Source of the DNA: Euglena gracilis
Taxonomy: Eukaryota; Euglenida; Euglenophyceae; Euglenales
DNA: 64,000 nt
NCBI GenBank assembly: GCA_039621445.1
Contig: CP154957.1
Coordinates: 32,568,399-32,632,398 of the forward strand
Direction: 5' to 3'
Position numbers and translations under genes: made by a program
Notes under the pieces: generated by a model
Told to the model about the DNA's origin: nothing
Seen by the model: only the letters and a program-made list of their open reading frames with translations
Database searches by the model: none
Shown here: positions 1-11,600 of the stretch, piece by piece
Position numbering within the stretch: position 1 is the first letter of the stretch
How the letters are laid out: the number at the start of each line of letters is the position of its first letter

Positions 1-470
1 GTAACCGACCCAGGGCCAGGCGCGCATGTAATGCCACGCGCACCGTAAACAAAACAGTCCTAAGGCGCCTTCGGCGCCCTTGGTCGTCTAGCGGGGGGGG
101 GGGGGTCGCCCCCCCCCCCCCCCCGCCCTCCAATAACAAAATCCCCTCCGGGGGGTAACCGACCCAGGGCCAGGCGCGCATGTAATGCCACGCGCACCGT
201 AAACAAAACAGTCCTAAGGCGCCTTCGGCGCCCTTGGTCGTCTAGCGGGGGGGGCTGCCGCCCCCCCCCCGCCGACCCCCCCGCACCCCCCGCCCCTCCA
301 ATAACAAAATCCCTTCCGGGGGGTAACCGACCCAGGGCCAGGCGCGCATGCAATGCCACGCGCACCGTAAACAAAACAGTCCTAAAGCGGCTTCGGCGCC
401 CTTGGTCGTCTAGCGGCCCCCCCCCCCCCCCCCCCCCCGCGCCCCCCCCGCCCTCCAATAACAAAATCCC
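1..470. repeat. Tandem satellite, three copies of a 154-168 bp unit
   Basis: The unit begins GTAACCGACCCAGGGCCAGG and starts at 1, 155 and 323. Length differences come from poly-G and poly-C runs in the middle of each unit. Each copy carries a short hairpin (GGCGCC, loop TTC, GGCGCC; degraded in copy 3). The array is cut by the window edge, so its real length is unknown. There are no coding features. Confidence 0.85.
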
Positions 471-715
471 CTTGTGTGTGCAAGGCAAGGAAGGCCGAAT
501 CGTGCTCCTTATCTCCTGGACAAAGACAACTTTCACAGAACTGGCGCAAAAAGAAGATATTACCCAAAATTTTTTGCAGATGGACCCCCGAATGGGGGTT
601 TCTGAAGGCATTTGGGTGGGTTTCGAGTCATTTTCCTTCACATTTGAATGAATTTTTTTTGGAGGGGGGGGGCTTAAAAACTTTTTTAGAGGGGGGGGGG
701 TGGACTTAAAATTGG

Positions 716-840
716 TGGTCGCTAGCGACTAGTCGCTAGCGACTAGTCGCTAGCGACCCTATCACCAATGGTCGGTACCGACTAGTCGCTAGAAAATGGT
801 CGGTAGCGACCATGGTCGGTACCGACTAGTCGGTACCGAC
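716..840. repeat. Palindromic short tandem repeat
   Basis: Repeats of a 14-bp unit GTCGCTAGCGACTA, then related GGTCGGTACCGACTA units. TCGCTAGCGA and GACTAGTC are themselves palindromes, so the array can form cruciforms. It is not coding. Confidence 0.8.
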
Positions 841-1589
841 CACCAAAAAGTCCATCACCAATTTCTCGCTCGGGGCCGGACCACCCCATCTCCCAGGGGC
901 AGGGTCCAGCACCCTTTTTTCCACCCAGCCAGCTGGACTTCCTGCGTGTGGGAACACAATGTTTCCACCCCATTTGCCACACCTCCTGCAGCTGCCTCCC
1001 CCGGTGGAGATGTGCACGCCATACAGTGCGCTGCAGCTCAAGTTAAAGCAGACGGAGGTGGAAGCCATGCCTGCCCTGCATGAGGGAGTCGCTCCAGTGG
1101 AGAGGGAAGCAAGCAAGGTGATGGAGCATAGCCACAACCCTGTTTTCCTTGCTCTCAGCAATTGGTGTTCTCACGCCAATTTCATGATACAGAAATGAAG
1201 GTTTGAAGGCAGCCCTGAATTACTACCTCATCAGAGGGGGAGGGTAGTTCAACCAGGAATGTCCGACGACTCTTGCACGTTTTTAAGAAGGTGACAATCG
1301 CTGCCAGACGCAAATTTCACATGTCTGTGTGACGTATGTATGGATACCTATTTCTGGTGTCCAGGTGGGGTTTGTGGTTGGAATGGGTCATGGCAGGTTT
1401 TACGGCGTTTTGGACCCGAATTCCGGGCCCAATTTGTCAGAGATTGGGGTACTTTTTGTCTTTGTTTGGGCTGGTCTTTGACCAACAACCGCTGCGGGAG
1501 TGGGTGGGTGGGGTTTTGCCCCAGTAGCATCCTTCGGGTCGTTTCCGTCAACCCCTCGCCGGCCAGTGTGCCCGTGGCGCAGCGTCGGC
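841..1589. other. Upstream region of gene 1, no supported gene
   Basis: Mixed-composition sequence. Short open frames exist on both strands, but none shows a domain, codon bias or splice-phase support. It may hold the promoter and 5' untranslated region of gene 1; no TATA box or other core element is obvious. Confidence 0.4.
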
Positions 1590-4315
1590 ATGCCGGCACT
1601 TCAACTTTCGCTGTGGGAGCGCCAGCAGCTGGAGCGTAAGTTGGCCCAGGCAAAGGCCTCCGCAGCGCAAGCCAACGCCGCCCTGCTGGTGTGTCTCCCT
1701 GGCACTGCCGGGACCGGACAGTTCTCCGCCTCTCAGCCAGGCATGCACATATGTGGGGCAAGGATGTATGGGAAGCCAGTCGGTATTGAGGTAGGTCGTT
1801 GGCAGGGGGTCCTGACCCCCCCCCCTGTAAGGGGGGTAAGGTGGTAAGGGGTTGGGTTTGGATCCTCCCAGACGCCGGAATGGGAAAATGCAAAAAGGCC
1901 TTTTTTTCTCTTTAAGGGAACCTTGGACATTTTTGATATATTTGTGTTTTCCATGTGGAAATGAGCATCGTTATAAATTCAAAAAAAAATCATTCAAAAG
2001 TGAGCATTGTTAGGTTTGTTTTCAAAGAAGAATCCATCAATTGATCAATCAATCAATCAATTTCGGCTTGATATCTGGCTGTTTGACCGTCCATGGAACC
2101 CAAAGTTTTCCCGGCCCCAAATCGTTTCGAGGCAGGAGGGGGAGGGCGACCCCCCCCCCCCCCCCAGGATAGATGGGAAGCCCTTCGGTTTTGAGGTGGG
2201 TGGTCTGGCAGGGGGGGGGGTGGAAAATATGCACCGTGCAGTTTTCGCAGTTTTTTTTTGCAGTTTTCACGTTTTGGGTTTTTTTTCAGTTTTTTTGCAG
2301 TTTTTTTGCAGTTTTTTTCAGATTTTTTTTCTGAAAAAATTGCACACGTGCAGTTTTTTTTTGCAGTTTTTTTTGATCCAGTTTTGAAGAAAGCTAAGAT
2401 GTTTATTTTTGGTGCTTGTTGTTTTGGTGACAAGTCCACAATTACTCCCCAACCAAAATTGCTTGGAGGGGGGGTACAAGAAGAAAAAATTTTGGACCCA
2501 AAAATCGAAATGTGAGTTTAATCACACCCGTAAAGGTGGCCAATGCCAATGCACAAACCATGTCTCTCATTCCTGCTTGCTTCCTGCTTGCTTAATTTGC
2601 GCAGACATTCACTGATGAACAACATTTACGACTGCCATTGCCAGTTCCGTCTCCCAACAATTAGGAGTGACCGGTTAGCAACGATCAACGCCCCGCCAGC
2701 AAATTACACCGCAAAATGCTATAGGCGAATGATCGCATATATGTGCATTTTTTCCATATTTAGAAAGGAAACTGCTTGTCATCTTTGTGGCATGGTCGGT
2801 CAAGTTTTGGTGCAGGAAAAGTGGTGTGGCCCGGCATCCAAACAAATGACTTACATTTCAATGCATGAAAAGCCATGTGCAGTGTTCCTTGTTTGATTGC
2901 TTCCATTTTTGTCGTCATAAGCTCCAAAGCTGCGCAAAAAAAAGTTAGGTGAATTGGGTTGTCCTCATGTGGTCGCAATTTACGTTGTTTTGCATATGCA
3001 CATCATTTTAGCTTGTTTATTGCTAATTTTTGTTGAAGTGCAGTTTTTTGCAGTTTTTTTTTGCAGTTTTTTGCAGTTTTTTTGCAGTGCAGTTTTTGAC
3101 CGGCCCGTGTGCAGTTTCTCCCCCCCCCCTGGTGGTCTGGTGGCAGGGGGTGCGGACCATCCCCCCGCAGATGTTGGGAGGGGGTGTTCGCCCCCCCCCT
3201 CCTTGGTCGGTTCCAAAAATGGCGAAGATTTGCTGCGCGCCGGAAAATGAGCTAACAATGCCCTTTTTGCTCACTTTTGAGTGTAGTGCACATTATTATT
3301 ATTATTATTATTGTTATTATTGTTATTATTGTTATTGTTGTTATTGTTGTTATTATTGTTATTATTGTTATTATTGTTATTGTTGTTATTATTGTTATTA
3401 TTGTTATTATTGTTATTGTTGTTATTATTGTTATTGTTGTTATTGTTGTTATTATTGTTATTATTGTTGTTGTTGTTGTTGTTGTTGTTATTATTGTTAC
3501 TATTGTTATTATTGTTATTGTTGTTATTATTGTTATTATTGTTATTGTTGTTATTGTTATTATTGTTATTATTGTTATTGTTTATTGTTATTGTTGTTAT
3601 TATTGTTATTATTGTTATTATTATTATTATTATTGGTGTTTCCCCCCCCCCACAAAATGACCACTTTAGGAATTATTTTCAAAGAAGAATCACATATTTT
3701 TGACAAATTTCGGTCTGCTTTCTGGCCCTTTCCCGGTCCACAAAACTGAAAATTTTCTCGGCCCCCTTCCGTTTCGAGGTAGGAGGGGTCTGACCCACTG
3801 AACACCAGGAGCCCCCCCCCCCTGGCGTTAGGGGGTCTGGACCACCCTCAGGACTTCCCACAGGCCCCCCAAGGGTCAATTTTCTCCTTCTGGCGTTCTG
3901 CGCCAAAATTTAGCCAGAGGTCCCCAAAATGGCATTTTGGGTTGGCTTTGGGGGAAGTTTCTTCGGCCCAGTGCTTCGTGCCGGGCCGAAAATCCTTCAC
4001 TTGATGCGCGCGTGCGTGTCGTGCAACCGCGCTGTGGATGCATTTGCCCGTTGGTGGGTCCCCCCTGCCTGGGCGGCCTAGCCCGCTGGAGGCTCGGCCC
4101 CACCGCAGGACACGCAGACCAAGGCCGCCCAGACCACACAGGCGCTGCAGCAGCAGACCGCCGACCTCGACCGCCAGTGGCAGCGCCGCCTCGACTGCCT
4201 CGCCGCGGAGTGCCTGGCGGCCCTCGGGGACGGGCCGGAGGCGCAGCACTGCCTGAGGCAGCGGTTGGCCGCCGCGGGCCTGCCGCTCTCCGAGGGTGGC
4301 CGCCGGGGAGTGTAA
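1590..4315 (+). CDS. Gene 1: small coiled-coil-like protein, two exons (1590-1688, 4109-4315)
   Basis: Unrecognised protein of 101 residues. Exon 1 starts at an ATG and encodes 33 residues rich in Glu, Gln, Ala, Leu and Lys (LWERQQLERKLAQAKASAAQ). It ends before a GTGTGT donor. Exon 2 follows a CCACCGCAG acceptor and encodes 68 residues to a TAA, again helical and Gln/Ala/Leu/Arg-rich, with three cysteines (LDCLAAECLAALG, then HC). Exon 1 is 99 nt, so the intron is phase 0. Exon 2 reads open in the matching frame to its stop, which is good evidence that the two belong together. Both exons are GC-rich, unlike the repeat-filled 2.4-kb intron. The first exon could extend upstream, since the frame is open before the ATG and CGCAG sits nine bases before it. 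A coiled-coil adaptor or structural role is only a guess. Confidence 0.55.
1766..2240 (+). repeat. Dispersed repeat R1, copy 1 (intron of gene 1)
   Basis: Shares ordered blocks with 3115-3850 and 17815-18300: a block like GATGGGAAGCCCTTYGGT followed by TTGAGGTAGGT; a block TTTCAAAGAAGAATC; a block TCTGGCCCTTT (here diverged) then CCGTCCATG; and TTTCGAGGYAGGAGG followed by long G and C runs. A second GATGGGAAGCCC block lies at 2172. It is non-coding. Confidence 0.65.
2245..2380 (+). repeat. GCAG-poly(T) short tandem repeat
   Basis: Irregular repeats of GCAGTTTTTTT. The same motif returns at 3040-3105 in the same intron. Pyrimidine-rich and non-coding. Confidence 0.7.
3115..3850 (+). repeat. 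Dispersed repeat R1, copy 2, interrupted by a microsatellite
   Basis: Includes the blocks CTGCGCGCCGGAAAATGAGC (3232), CAAAGAAGAATCACATATTT, TTCTGGCCCTTTCCCGGTCC and GTTTCGAGGTAGGAGGGG, in the order seen at 17815-18300. A 355-bp TTA/TTG microsatellite sits in its middle, so the microsatellite expanded inside an existing repeat copy. Confidence 0.65.
3287..3641 (+). repeat. Imperfect (TTA/TTG)n microsatellite
   Basis: About 118 consecutive trinucleotides mixing TTA, TTG and rare TAC. It produces long artificial open frames of poly-Leu, poly-Ile/Val and poly-Tyr/Cys that are not genes. Confidence 0.95.
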
Positions 4316-5599
4316 CCCCGCATTCCCGAGTCCGATGTCTCCCGGGCATTATTCCCGAGGCAACCCCTGGAGCGCGGGCATACCACACTGACATACGTTT
4401 TTTTTTCTCGTTCTCTTTTCCCGAAAAAAAATGAGAGTGTCGGATCATATCCTTTATTTTATTATATTTCTGCCTGAGCCACGAGTCAGTTGTCAAGCTG
4501 ATTGGGGCAGTGGTGTTCTCAATTGTTAACACCACAGTCCGGACCACGGAGGCTGCCAACTCCTCCCATATTGTTCCATTTTGTTTTCCCTCCTTGCCTG
4601 CGACGCTTCCCCTGCTGTGAGCGCCGCTGGCCACAAACCCAGGGGACTCCTCAGGCTGGTGGGAACCTCCCCCCAGGGGTCCAGCACATCATTTCCCCCG
4701 TCCAGCAGGTCCCAGGTCCCTCCGCTGAAATAACACGGAGTAGCCTGGCACAGCCGGGCTGATCCAGGAAAACCGGCTGAGATTTCATCTGAGCTTTCGA
4801 GTCCATCTGGATTTGAGCTTTTGGCCAGCGTTCTGCTTCCAGCCAGAGATCCATCCTGGCGGCCAGGAACCAGCCTCCCCTGCCCCCCCCCCCCCCCAGG
4901 GGAGGGTCCCGCCAGCACATTGTTCCGGCTGGCCGGCTGGACCCCGCTGGGGCTCCTTGGGAAATCCCCTGCACACACTCCTGAGCAATACGCAGCTGTG
5001 TCTGCCTGCAGGGAGGCCACCGCCCCCGGCTTGACCTTCCTGCCTCAGGGTTCGATACCACAATGCCAGGAGAGTGTACAGAGAGGAGGAGTGGGGTGTT
5101 CCCCCCTCCCTCCTGCACCAGAAGGGGGACCCCCCCATCCTGCCAGGGGTTCGGGTTGACCCCTGGGCGGGCCTACCTCCGGGCTAAAAATCCGTCCAAG
5201 ACCGTGCCACTGTACAGGAGGGGGGTGTTCCCCCCTTCTGGACTGGGATGGGGCACGCACATCTGCCCTTATATCAAACCCTGTCCTGCCTTCCTGCCTG
5301 CTTGACCACTGCTGGGAAGCTTGGCAGCTGGTAACATGTTTGGCTGCCGCTGATAAAAGGAACGGCTTCCTGCCTGATCAAATGGCCACTGCCAACTTAC
5401 TTTTGGTTTTATTCTCGGATCGCTTTGAAATGAAATAGTGCCACCGACCAGTTGCTGCAGATTAAGTGAAATGAAAAGGAAAGAGGGAAGCGAAATAAAG
5501 GAACCAATAGAGTTGAGCACTGAATCTCAAAGACGAGCACTGAATCAGTTATCACAATGAACAATAGCAGCAAGAGCCTTTGGTAAAAAGAAAAAACAC

Positions 5600-5930
5600 T
5601 GGACAAAAACCCAAAAGGCAAAAAACATACGTCCCTTGTGATGGAATTTTGAATGTTGGTGTTTTTCCTTCATCACTGCCCTTGCAAGCACAAAACTGGC
5701 AGTTTTGGAGCCCTGTCCGCAGTTTGTGTTTTGTCTGAGGGGTTTGCTGAAAGCGGCCCTGCGGTGGCAGACAGCTGTGTTGGATCTGGGTCCACGTCTC
5801 CCTTCGCCCCCTGATGGCAATCCCCCCCCTCTGCGTTTCTGTCTGGCTCTTGAGCTTTCTGACCGGTGTCTCCGTGCAAGCCCTGCCCCGTCCCTCCCTC
5901 AACCGGCCCCACTTATATGCCCTTACCCCC
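5600..5930. repeat. Local duplication, copy 1
   Basis: Shares GCTGAAAGCGGCCCTGCGGT, ATCTGGGTCCACGTCT and CTGCGTTTCTGTCTGGCTCT, in the same order and spacing, with 6165-6425. The flanking motif TTTGAATGTTGG is also shared. Copy 2 is shorter through several deletions. Non-coding. Confidence 0.8.
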
Positions 5931-6164
5931 ACGGCTTTGAATGGCGCACTGACTGAACCATCCCCCGATGGGTCCGCCATAAAAATACCCACCATGCCCC
6001 CACCGCAGCTGGGGCATCAGAGAGGGGTGCATGTCCTTTTATGGGTCCACGGTAATTGCTTCAGCCTGTTTCTCCCGAGGGCAGCCCAACTTGTCTTGCC
6101 TCCCGTTTTGGCCTCTCCTTTTGTTGTCATGTTCAGAATTCTTTTGTGAAAAATACCTTAGAAT

Positions 6165-6425
6165 GAAAAAAACCAGCAAAAAGCGCATTGATGTTGGTCC
6201 CCTGACAATTTGAATGTTGGGGTTTTTTTTCAAAAACTGGCAGTTTGAGCGTTTTGGGGTTGTGTTTGTGTTTTGGGTTTGCTGAAAGCGGCCCTGCGGT
6301 GGCAGCAGCTGTGTGGATCTGGGTCCACGTCTGTTCATCATCCCCCTCTGCGTTTCTGTCTGGCTCTTGAGCTTTTTTCTGTGTGCCCTGCCCGTCCTCC
6401 CCCACCCCCTACCCCACTGCCCCCC
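6165..6425. repeat. Local duplication, copy 2
   Basis: Diverged direct repeat of 5600-5930 (see that entry). The two copies lie about 560 bp apart in the same orientation. Confidence 0.8.
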
Positions 6426-7012
6426 GCTTAAAGAAATGACCCCCAACCGCGGGTCCCATCTCCCAGGGGCAGCCTAAATTGGAGCCTGTCCCCCAACTTC
6501 CCTCCTTTTTTTTTTTTGTTTTCTTGTTTTCTTTTGTTGTCTTTTTGCACGCAAAGTTGGGAAACACACTCAAGAAGTATTAGAAAGTTGATGTTCTGGC
6601 TACCCCTGCCCACCCCAGCTTGACTTTTCGTGTTTTCGTTGGGTTTGGGTCCCAATCCATTCCAGCGGTGACCTGGAATCCCATTGATGCGATGTGGGGG
6701 ATCCCCCATTGTACGTCATTCCAGCCGCCACACTCCTCCAGGGCTCAAGGAAAATGTGCTGCCAGCCCGCCAGCATGCCATACACTCCACAATCCCTCTT
6801 CCTGCAGTCTCATCACCCACACCCCACCATTGCCGTCAGAGTGGCCCCCGGGCCCTCCTTCTCTATAAGGAGGGAAGTGCTGCTTCTGCGATAAATGGGC
6901 TAACCAAATAAATCCCACATTAACGTGGACAACAGCCTGTTGGGCAACGCGCCACCTTGAATTTCGGAAGTGCCACACCCATTTAACGATTCCGATACTG
7001 TTAAAACTTGCG

Positions 7013-7048
7013 ACACACACACGCGCGCGCGCGCGCGTGCGCGCGCCC
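7013..7048. repeat. Alternating purine-pyrimidine tract (CA/CG)
   Basis: Runs of ACACAC followed by CGCGCGCGCGCG. This is a sequence type prone to left-handed Z-DNA. No gene. Confidence 0.8.
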
Positions 7049-8194
7049 ACGAATGTACGCATGCATGTGCCAACATCAAATGGATAACCAAAGCCTCATT
7101 GCATTTTTACATGTGATGGCCAGACCCGTGCGAGACGTGACGGGCGTGGGTGTGGGCCCAAGTTCGGCCTCCGGCCCCCAGTGGTCCGGGCCCACAACTT
7201 TTGTCTTCTCAACCCAATAAGCACCAACACACGTTAAGGGAGGGCCTTCTGTGTCCTCAATTGGTGTTCAAAATGTGGGGTCAATTGAAATCTGAGTTAG
7301 CAAAGGATCATTTTTTTGCGAAGCTGAAGCACTTCTCTGTGGTGGGTTGTTCTGGGATGATGCATTCTTTTGATGCCCCTCTCCCGAGCCTTCAGTAAAA
7401 GTGAGCCCCCCAACAGTGGTGGTGTGAACATTTGGCTCCCCCATTTTCCTCTGGCCATTTCGCCCATAATCAACATTTTCTCTTTGACCACAATTTGCAT
7501 GGCAACCGATTTTTTCTCAATATAACGAATCAAACAACATTTCTCCTTTGGACTCCCACCAGAGTCCTCAGTGCTGAAAGGATTGGATATTTTTCGGCCA
7601 AACTGCAGACATCAGAAACGGCGGACGGAAAGTCCAGGTTGGCGTCAGTAGCAGGCACTGGGAAGAAGTGTCGGCTCCACAACAGGGGACATCGTGGACC
7701 GTGGGGAGACGCCCCCTGTGCCAAGCAGCGCCTCTCGCCCTCTCTTGTCACTCATCCGCCACAGCATTTGCTTCACAGCTGTGACTGGCGTTGTTGACAG
7801 CCGTACGTCCTGTGACCCCAGGGACGCCGGCCCCCGCGGCTATCCCCTTCCGGAAAGTATCTTTGACTGCAAAAGAACGCTTGTTCTTTGCGCGCTGGGC
7901 AAGCGGTGCATGGCTGCCGGCTGTGGGGAGTGCTGCCCAATGCTGGGTGGCCACCTGCAGTCCCTGTGGTAATCCAGAGGAAATGGCGACGAGCTCCCCT
8001 CTTGGCATTTCTCGGCATTGTGTCTTCCTTAAATGGCTTCTTTGCTTGGCACCAAGTGGATTTTGCTCCTTCCCCTCCTTCAATTTGATTCAGGAGTGGT
8101 CAGATGGAACATCTTTTTCACGGTGCTGAGCAGTGTGACCCTGTGCTAACCTCTATTTTCCGCCTGGTATGGAGTCCGCATTTGTTTCCATGCA

Positions 8195-8345
8195 TCAGGG
8201 ATCAGGGAGAAAAATTTTAGACTTGGGGACCCAGTTTTTGGAGGTCAATTGTGGGTGCGATTTTTTGGTGCTTCGCACCGAAAACAGAGGAAACCCTCCT
8301 CTCTCCCTCCTGGGGGTACCCACTCGGTCCCCCCCCCAGGTCCAA
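8195..8345. repeat. Dispersed repeat R2, copy 1
   Basis: Contains TTTTTTGGTGCTTCGCACCG and a TACCCACTCGGTCCC block. A related sequence at 63725-63850 has TTTTTTTGGTGCTTCGAGGC and GTGCCCACTCAGCCC. Non-coding. Confidence 0.5.
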
Positions 8346-8643
8346 CTTTCAAAGAATACCTGTAAGGGATGCGATGCACCAGAAATTAATGCCTTCTTTC
8401 TCTTTATTTGTTGCCGTTGTCGACAATCATTTTCAATTGCTGGTGCTTCTGGTCTTCGGAAGTGTTTCTTAGTTCTTGCTGAGATATTCACTTTATTTAT
8501 TTGCACACTGCAAAATTATTGGTGCCGATTGTGAGAATGTGAGCACCGTTGCAGCCGCAAGTATGCGATTCGGACACCAGCGCAAGCCTTTCCCGTCCCC
8601 TTCCGCAGTTCCCGTTGCATGTGTTTGCGTTTGGCAGGCAGCC

Positions 8644-11600
8644 ATGGGTGCCGGACTCAGCGTTGAACTGGGCCACGACTCCCTGCACGAGAGCAACCTG
8701 CGAGAGTTGGAGAAGGCGTTGACGCATGTCAAATGCCAGGTGTTGGGCCCTCCTCCCTTAGAGTCCAGGTCAGCGTGAGGGCAAAAAAAAAATGCACGCA
8801 TTCCGGAAGAATGGCCGAAAAGACGCGCCCGTCGCATTTCATGTTTGACTGCGGCCAGCCTGCCGGGCCCCAGCCTGCAGCGCCTACTTCCCCAACCAGC
8901 AGCCACTCTCCCAGCCCCGAGCGGTACCACCTGTCATTCAGCCTCGGCCCCCCCACCCAACCTCGGACTCCGATGCGGCCGTGAGCCGCGGCGGGCCGGC
9001 GCCGTCCCCTCGCCGCCGCCGCAGGACCGGGAGGTGACCAGCCTGGACCTCTCCAACCGCTTCCTCGGCGTGGCGGGGGCCCGCCTGGCGGCGGAGCCCC
9101 TCGCCCGGGCCAAGGCCCTGACCCGGCTCAACCTCAGCTACAACGAGCTGGGTGTGACCCTTGTTTTGGAGACCTCCTGAAGCACCTCCCCCCCCCCAAA
9201 TCAAACCCCCACAACAGGATCGTCCTGGGCCGACAAAGGAAAAGTCCAAATAATAAGCACCTCCCCCCCTATTCTGTGGCGCAGAAATAAATCTTTTCAA
9301 AAATCATCAAGAATTCATCAAGAATTCCATCCTTATGCTTATGGCAATCAAAATACTTATCATCAGAGAGCAAAAAAGGGGGAAGCCCTTGAGACCGTTG
9401 TTTTATGAGCATTTCATGATTAGTGTTTTGTGTTGTGTAACCTCAGCCCACCAAACTCAGGAATTACCCTCATTATCTCAGCATAATGCAACTTTGAACT
9501 TGGCGAACCAACAGTTTTTTTTCTGCCCCATTTTGGGAACCAGGGAAATGATGCTTTTTGAGATATGTGTTGATCAAAAAAGTATTATAAATAAACCTTC
9601 CAGACACAAGGCACTCCACTGAAGTTGTTTGTTTACCTCTAGTACCTCTAGTACCTCTAGTGCGGCGTCCTAGTAATACTCTTTTGCCATTTTTGGCCAC
9701 TTTTGGCTGCTTATTGCTGCTCTTGCTGTTTTGCTGCTTCTGGCTGCCTTTGTCAGCTTTTGCCTATTTCTATTTATCGTTTGACTGCTTTGCCCACTAT
9801 TGACCACCATCATTTGTCATTTGTTGTACTCTGTACATTTTTATTGCTGTCTCATGTTCTCACCATTATTCACATTGTTCCGTCACGCAATGCCTTTTAA
9901 CCGGCCCCATTTTTTTCATTGTTCTGTTGGCCCGTCCCTCCCTCCTTCCCTCAGGAGGCCCGGCCAAGAAGAAGAAGTACGGCCGGCCACGGACCCCCAC
10001 TCCCGACGAAATCGGGATGCCATACTTGGCCGACGGCCTCGCACGCAATGCCTCACTGCTGTACCTCAACCTGGCCGGCAACAACCTGGGGTACAAGGGG
10101 ACGCACTGCGTCTCTCAGGCAACTGCCTCCCCTGCCTGTGTGTGTTGCTGAACATATGGATGGAAAACCATGCACCAGGATGCGTGCCGTATGCAGGCTC
10201 TGCACCGTTTGCGGGGCTTGCCCCTGTGATCCCCTCAAAGTCAAGAATTTGTCAGATGCCATTCTGTTCAGATCATAGATTCACTTAGTGGGCGTTTTCC
10301 CCAGGCTTCAACTCACCCATTCCCCCCCCCCCCCGAAAACTCACCCACGTATGACCTTCCACCCCCCGGATGGGGTCAAACCAACCGCCCCCCCCCCCCC
10401 CAAAGCCCTCCCAAAATCAGCCAATTTTTTTTCCAGCCCGACCTTCGGACGGATAAAGCTCAACCCATCCCCGGGGGGGGGGGTCCAGCAGCCCCAGTGC
10501 CTGCACAGGCGTCGGATGGGTGGGAGACAACCGAGGCCCACCTGTCCACAGGCCTCATTCCCTCCAGTGCCCGGTCCCCGCCACAGATGCTCCGCAAAAA
10601 CGCTGTGCTCGAGGAGCTCTCACTGTTCAACAACAACATCACAGACGAGTGCCTCCCGGACCTTTGCGACGTATGCCCGCCCACTGCCGGGGAACCGGTC
10701 TGACCCCGGGATGTTGGCCAGCTTTGGCGCCGAACGCATGGGCTGGCCCAAAATGCTTCTCGCCGACGCCCTCAAATAGGAGGACTCTTGAAGGAGACAC
10801 CCGCTTAAAAACCTCCAAACCTCAAAACCTCAATTGAGGGTCTCATCGTCACACCCTGAAGAAAACAGGATTTGGGATCGACCTCGACCTCCCAATGGGC
10901 TCAAATCCCCTGGGCTGCCCCCCTTTTGACAAGGGAAGGCCATTTTTCTTCACACCTCTGCCCCTTTCATGAGTTTGACTCCGTTGACTCCAAGAAAAAT
11001 TCAGGATGCAAAAAAAATATTCAGTGCGATAACAAGTAGATCAATAGACAAAATGAACAAAATTCTCAACATGGAAAGTAAATGTTATTTACCCCCTGCT
11101 ATTTCTCTGAAAACCTGGCAATATTTTAAAAGGGCGAGAGCGGCAGCGGGGTCGACTTTTTGGGTCGGTTGCTGAAAATCATAAGGGAGGGTCTGTTTTT
11201 ATTTTGCAGGTGGGGATTACCTTTGGAGTTTGGGTGGAAGAGTTTGACCGAAAAGTAATCATTCCAGCGGGAGGAGGGGTGAAAGTACTTCCCAGAAAGC
11301 ATGATTTTTAATGGAAAGCAGGATTCTCAATGAACAAAAATTGTCCTAAAAATGTCAACATGCGTCAACAAATCTTCATATGAAAAAAGTAGCCAAAAAT
11401 CAAAAACCAAAAGATCAAAACCAAAAATGACCCATTTTTGGGGGTATTTTCATAGTTTTTGGGGAGAGGGCCTGGTTTTTTGCAACCATTTTGAAAACCT
11501 CCAGGGGTCTTATTCCTTTGGGGGCTTGTGTTTCTTTGTATTTTTTTGCTGAAAATTGGCAGGGGGCATTTATTTGGGAGGCTGAAAGCACGGAAACTGC

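Larger units (their letters stand above)
4316..8643. other. Intergenic region between genes 1 and 2
   Basis: No exon supported by splice phase or domain. The stretch holds poly-C runs, a local duplication (5600-5930 and 6165-6425), an alternating CG/CA tract at 7013-7048, and a copy of repeat R2 at 8195-8345. Unmarked regulatory sequence for gene 2 may lie near 8560-8643. I cannot exclude small undetected exons. Confidence 0.45.

Noticed and set aside
3030-3749. Long open frames of poly-Leu, poly-Ile/Val and poly-Tyr/Cys
   Set aside because: Translation of the TTA/TTG microsatellite in three frames; not genes.
4500-5260. Overlapping proline/glycine-rich frames on both strands
   Set aside because: GC-rich low-complexity sequence without domains, splice-phase agreement or a preferred strand.
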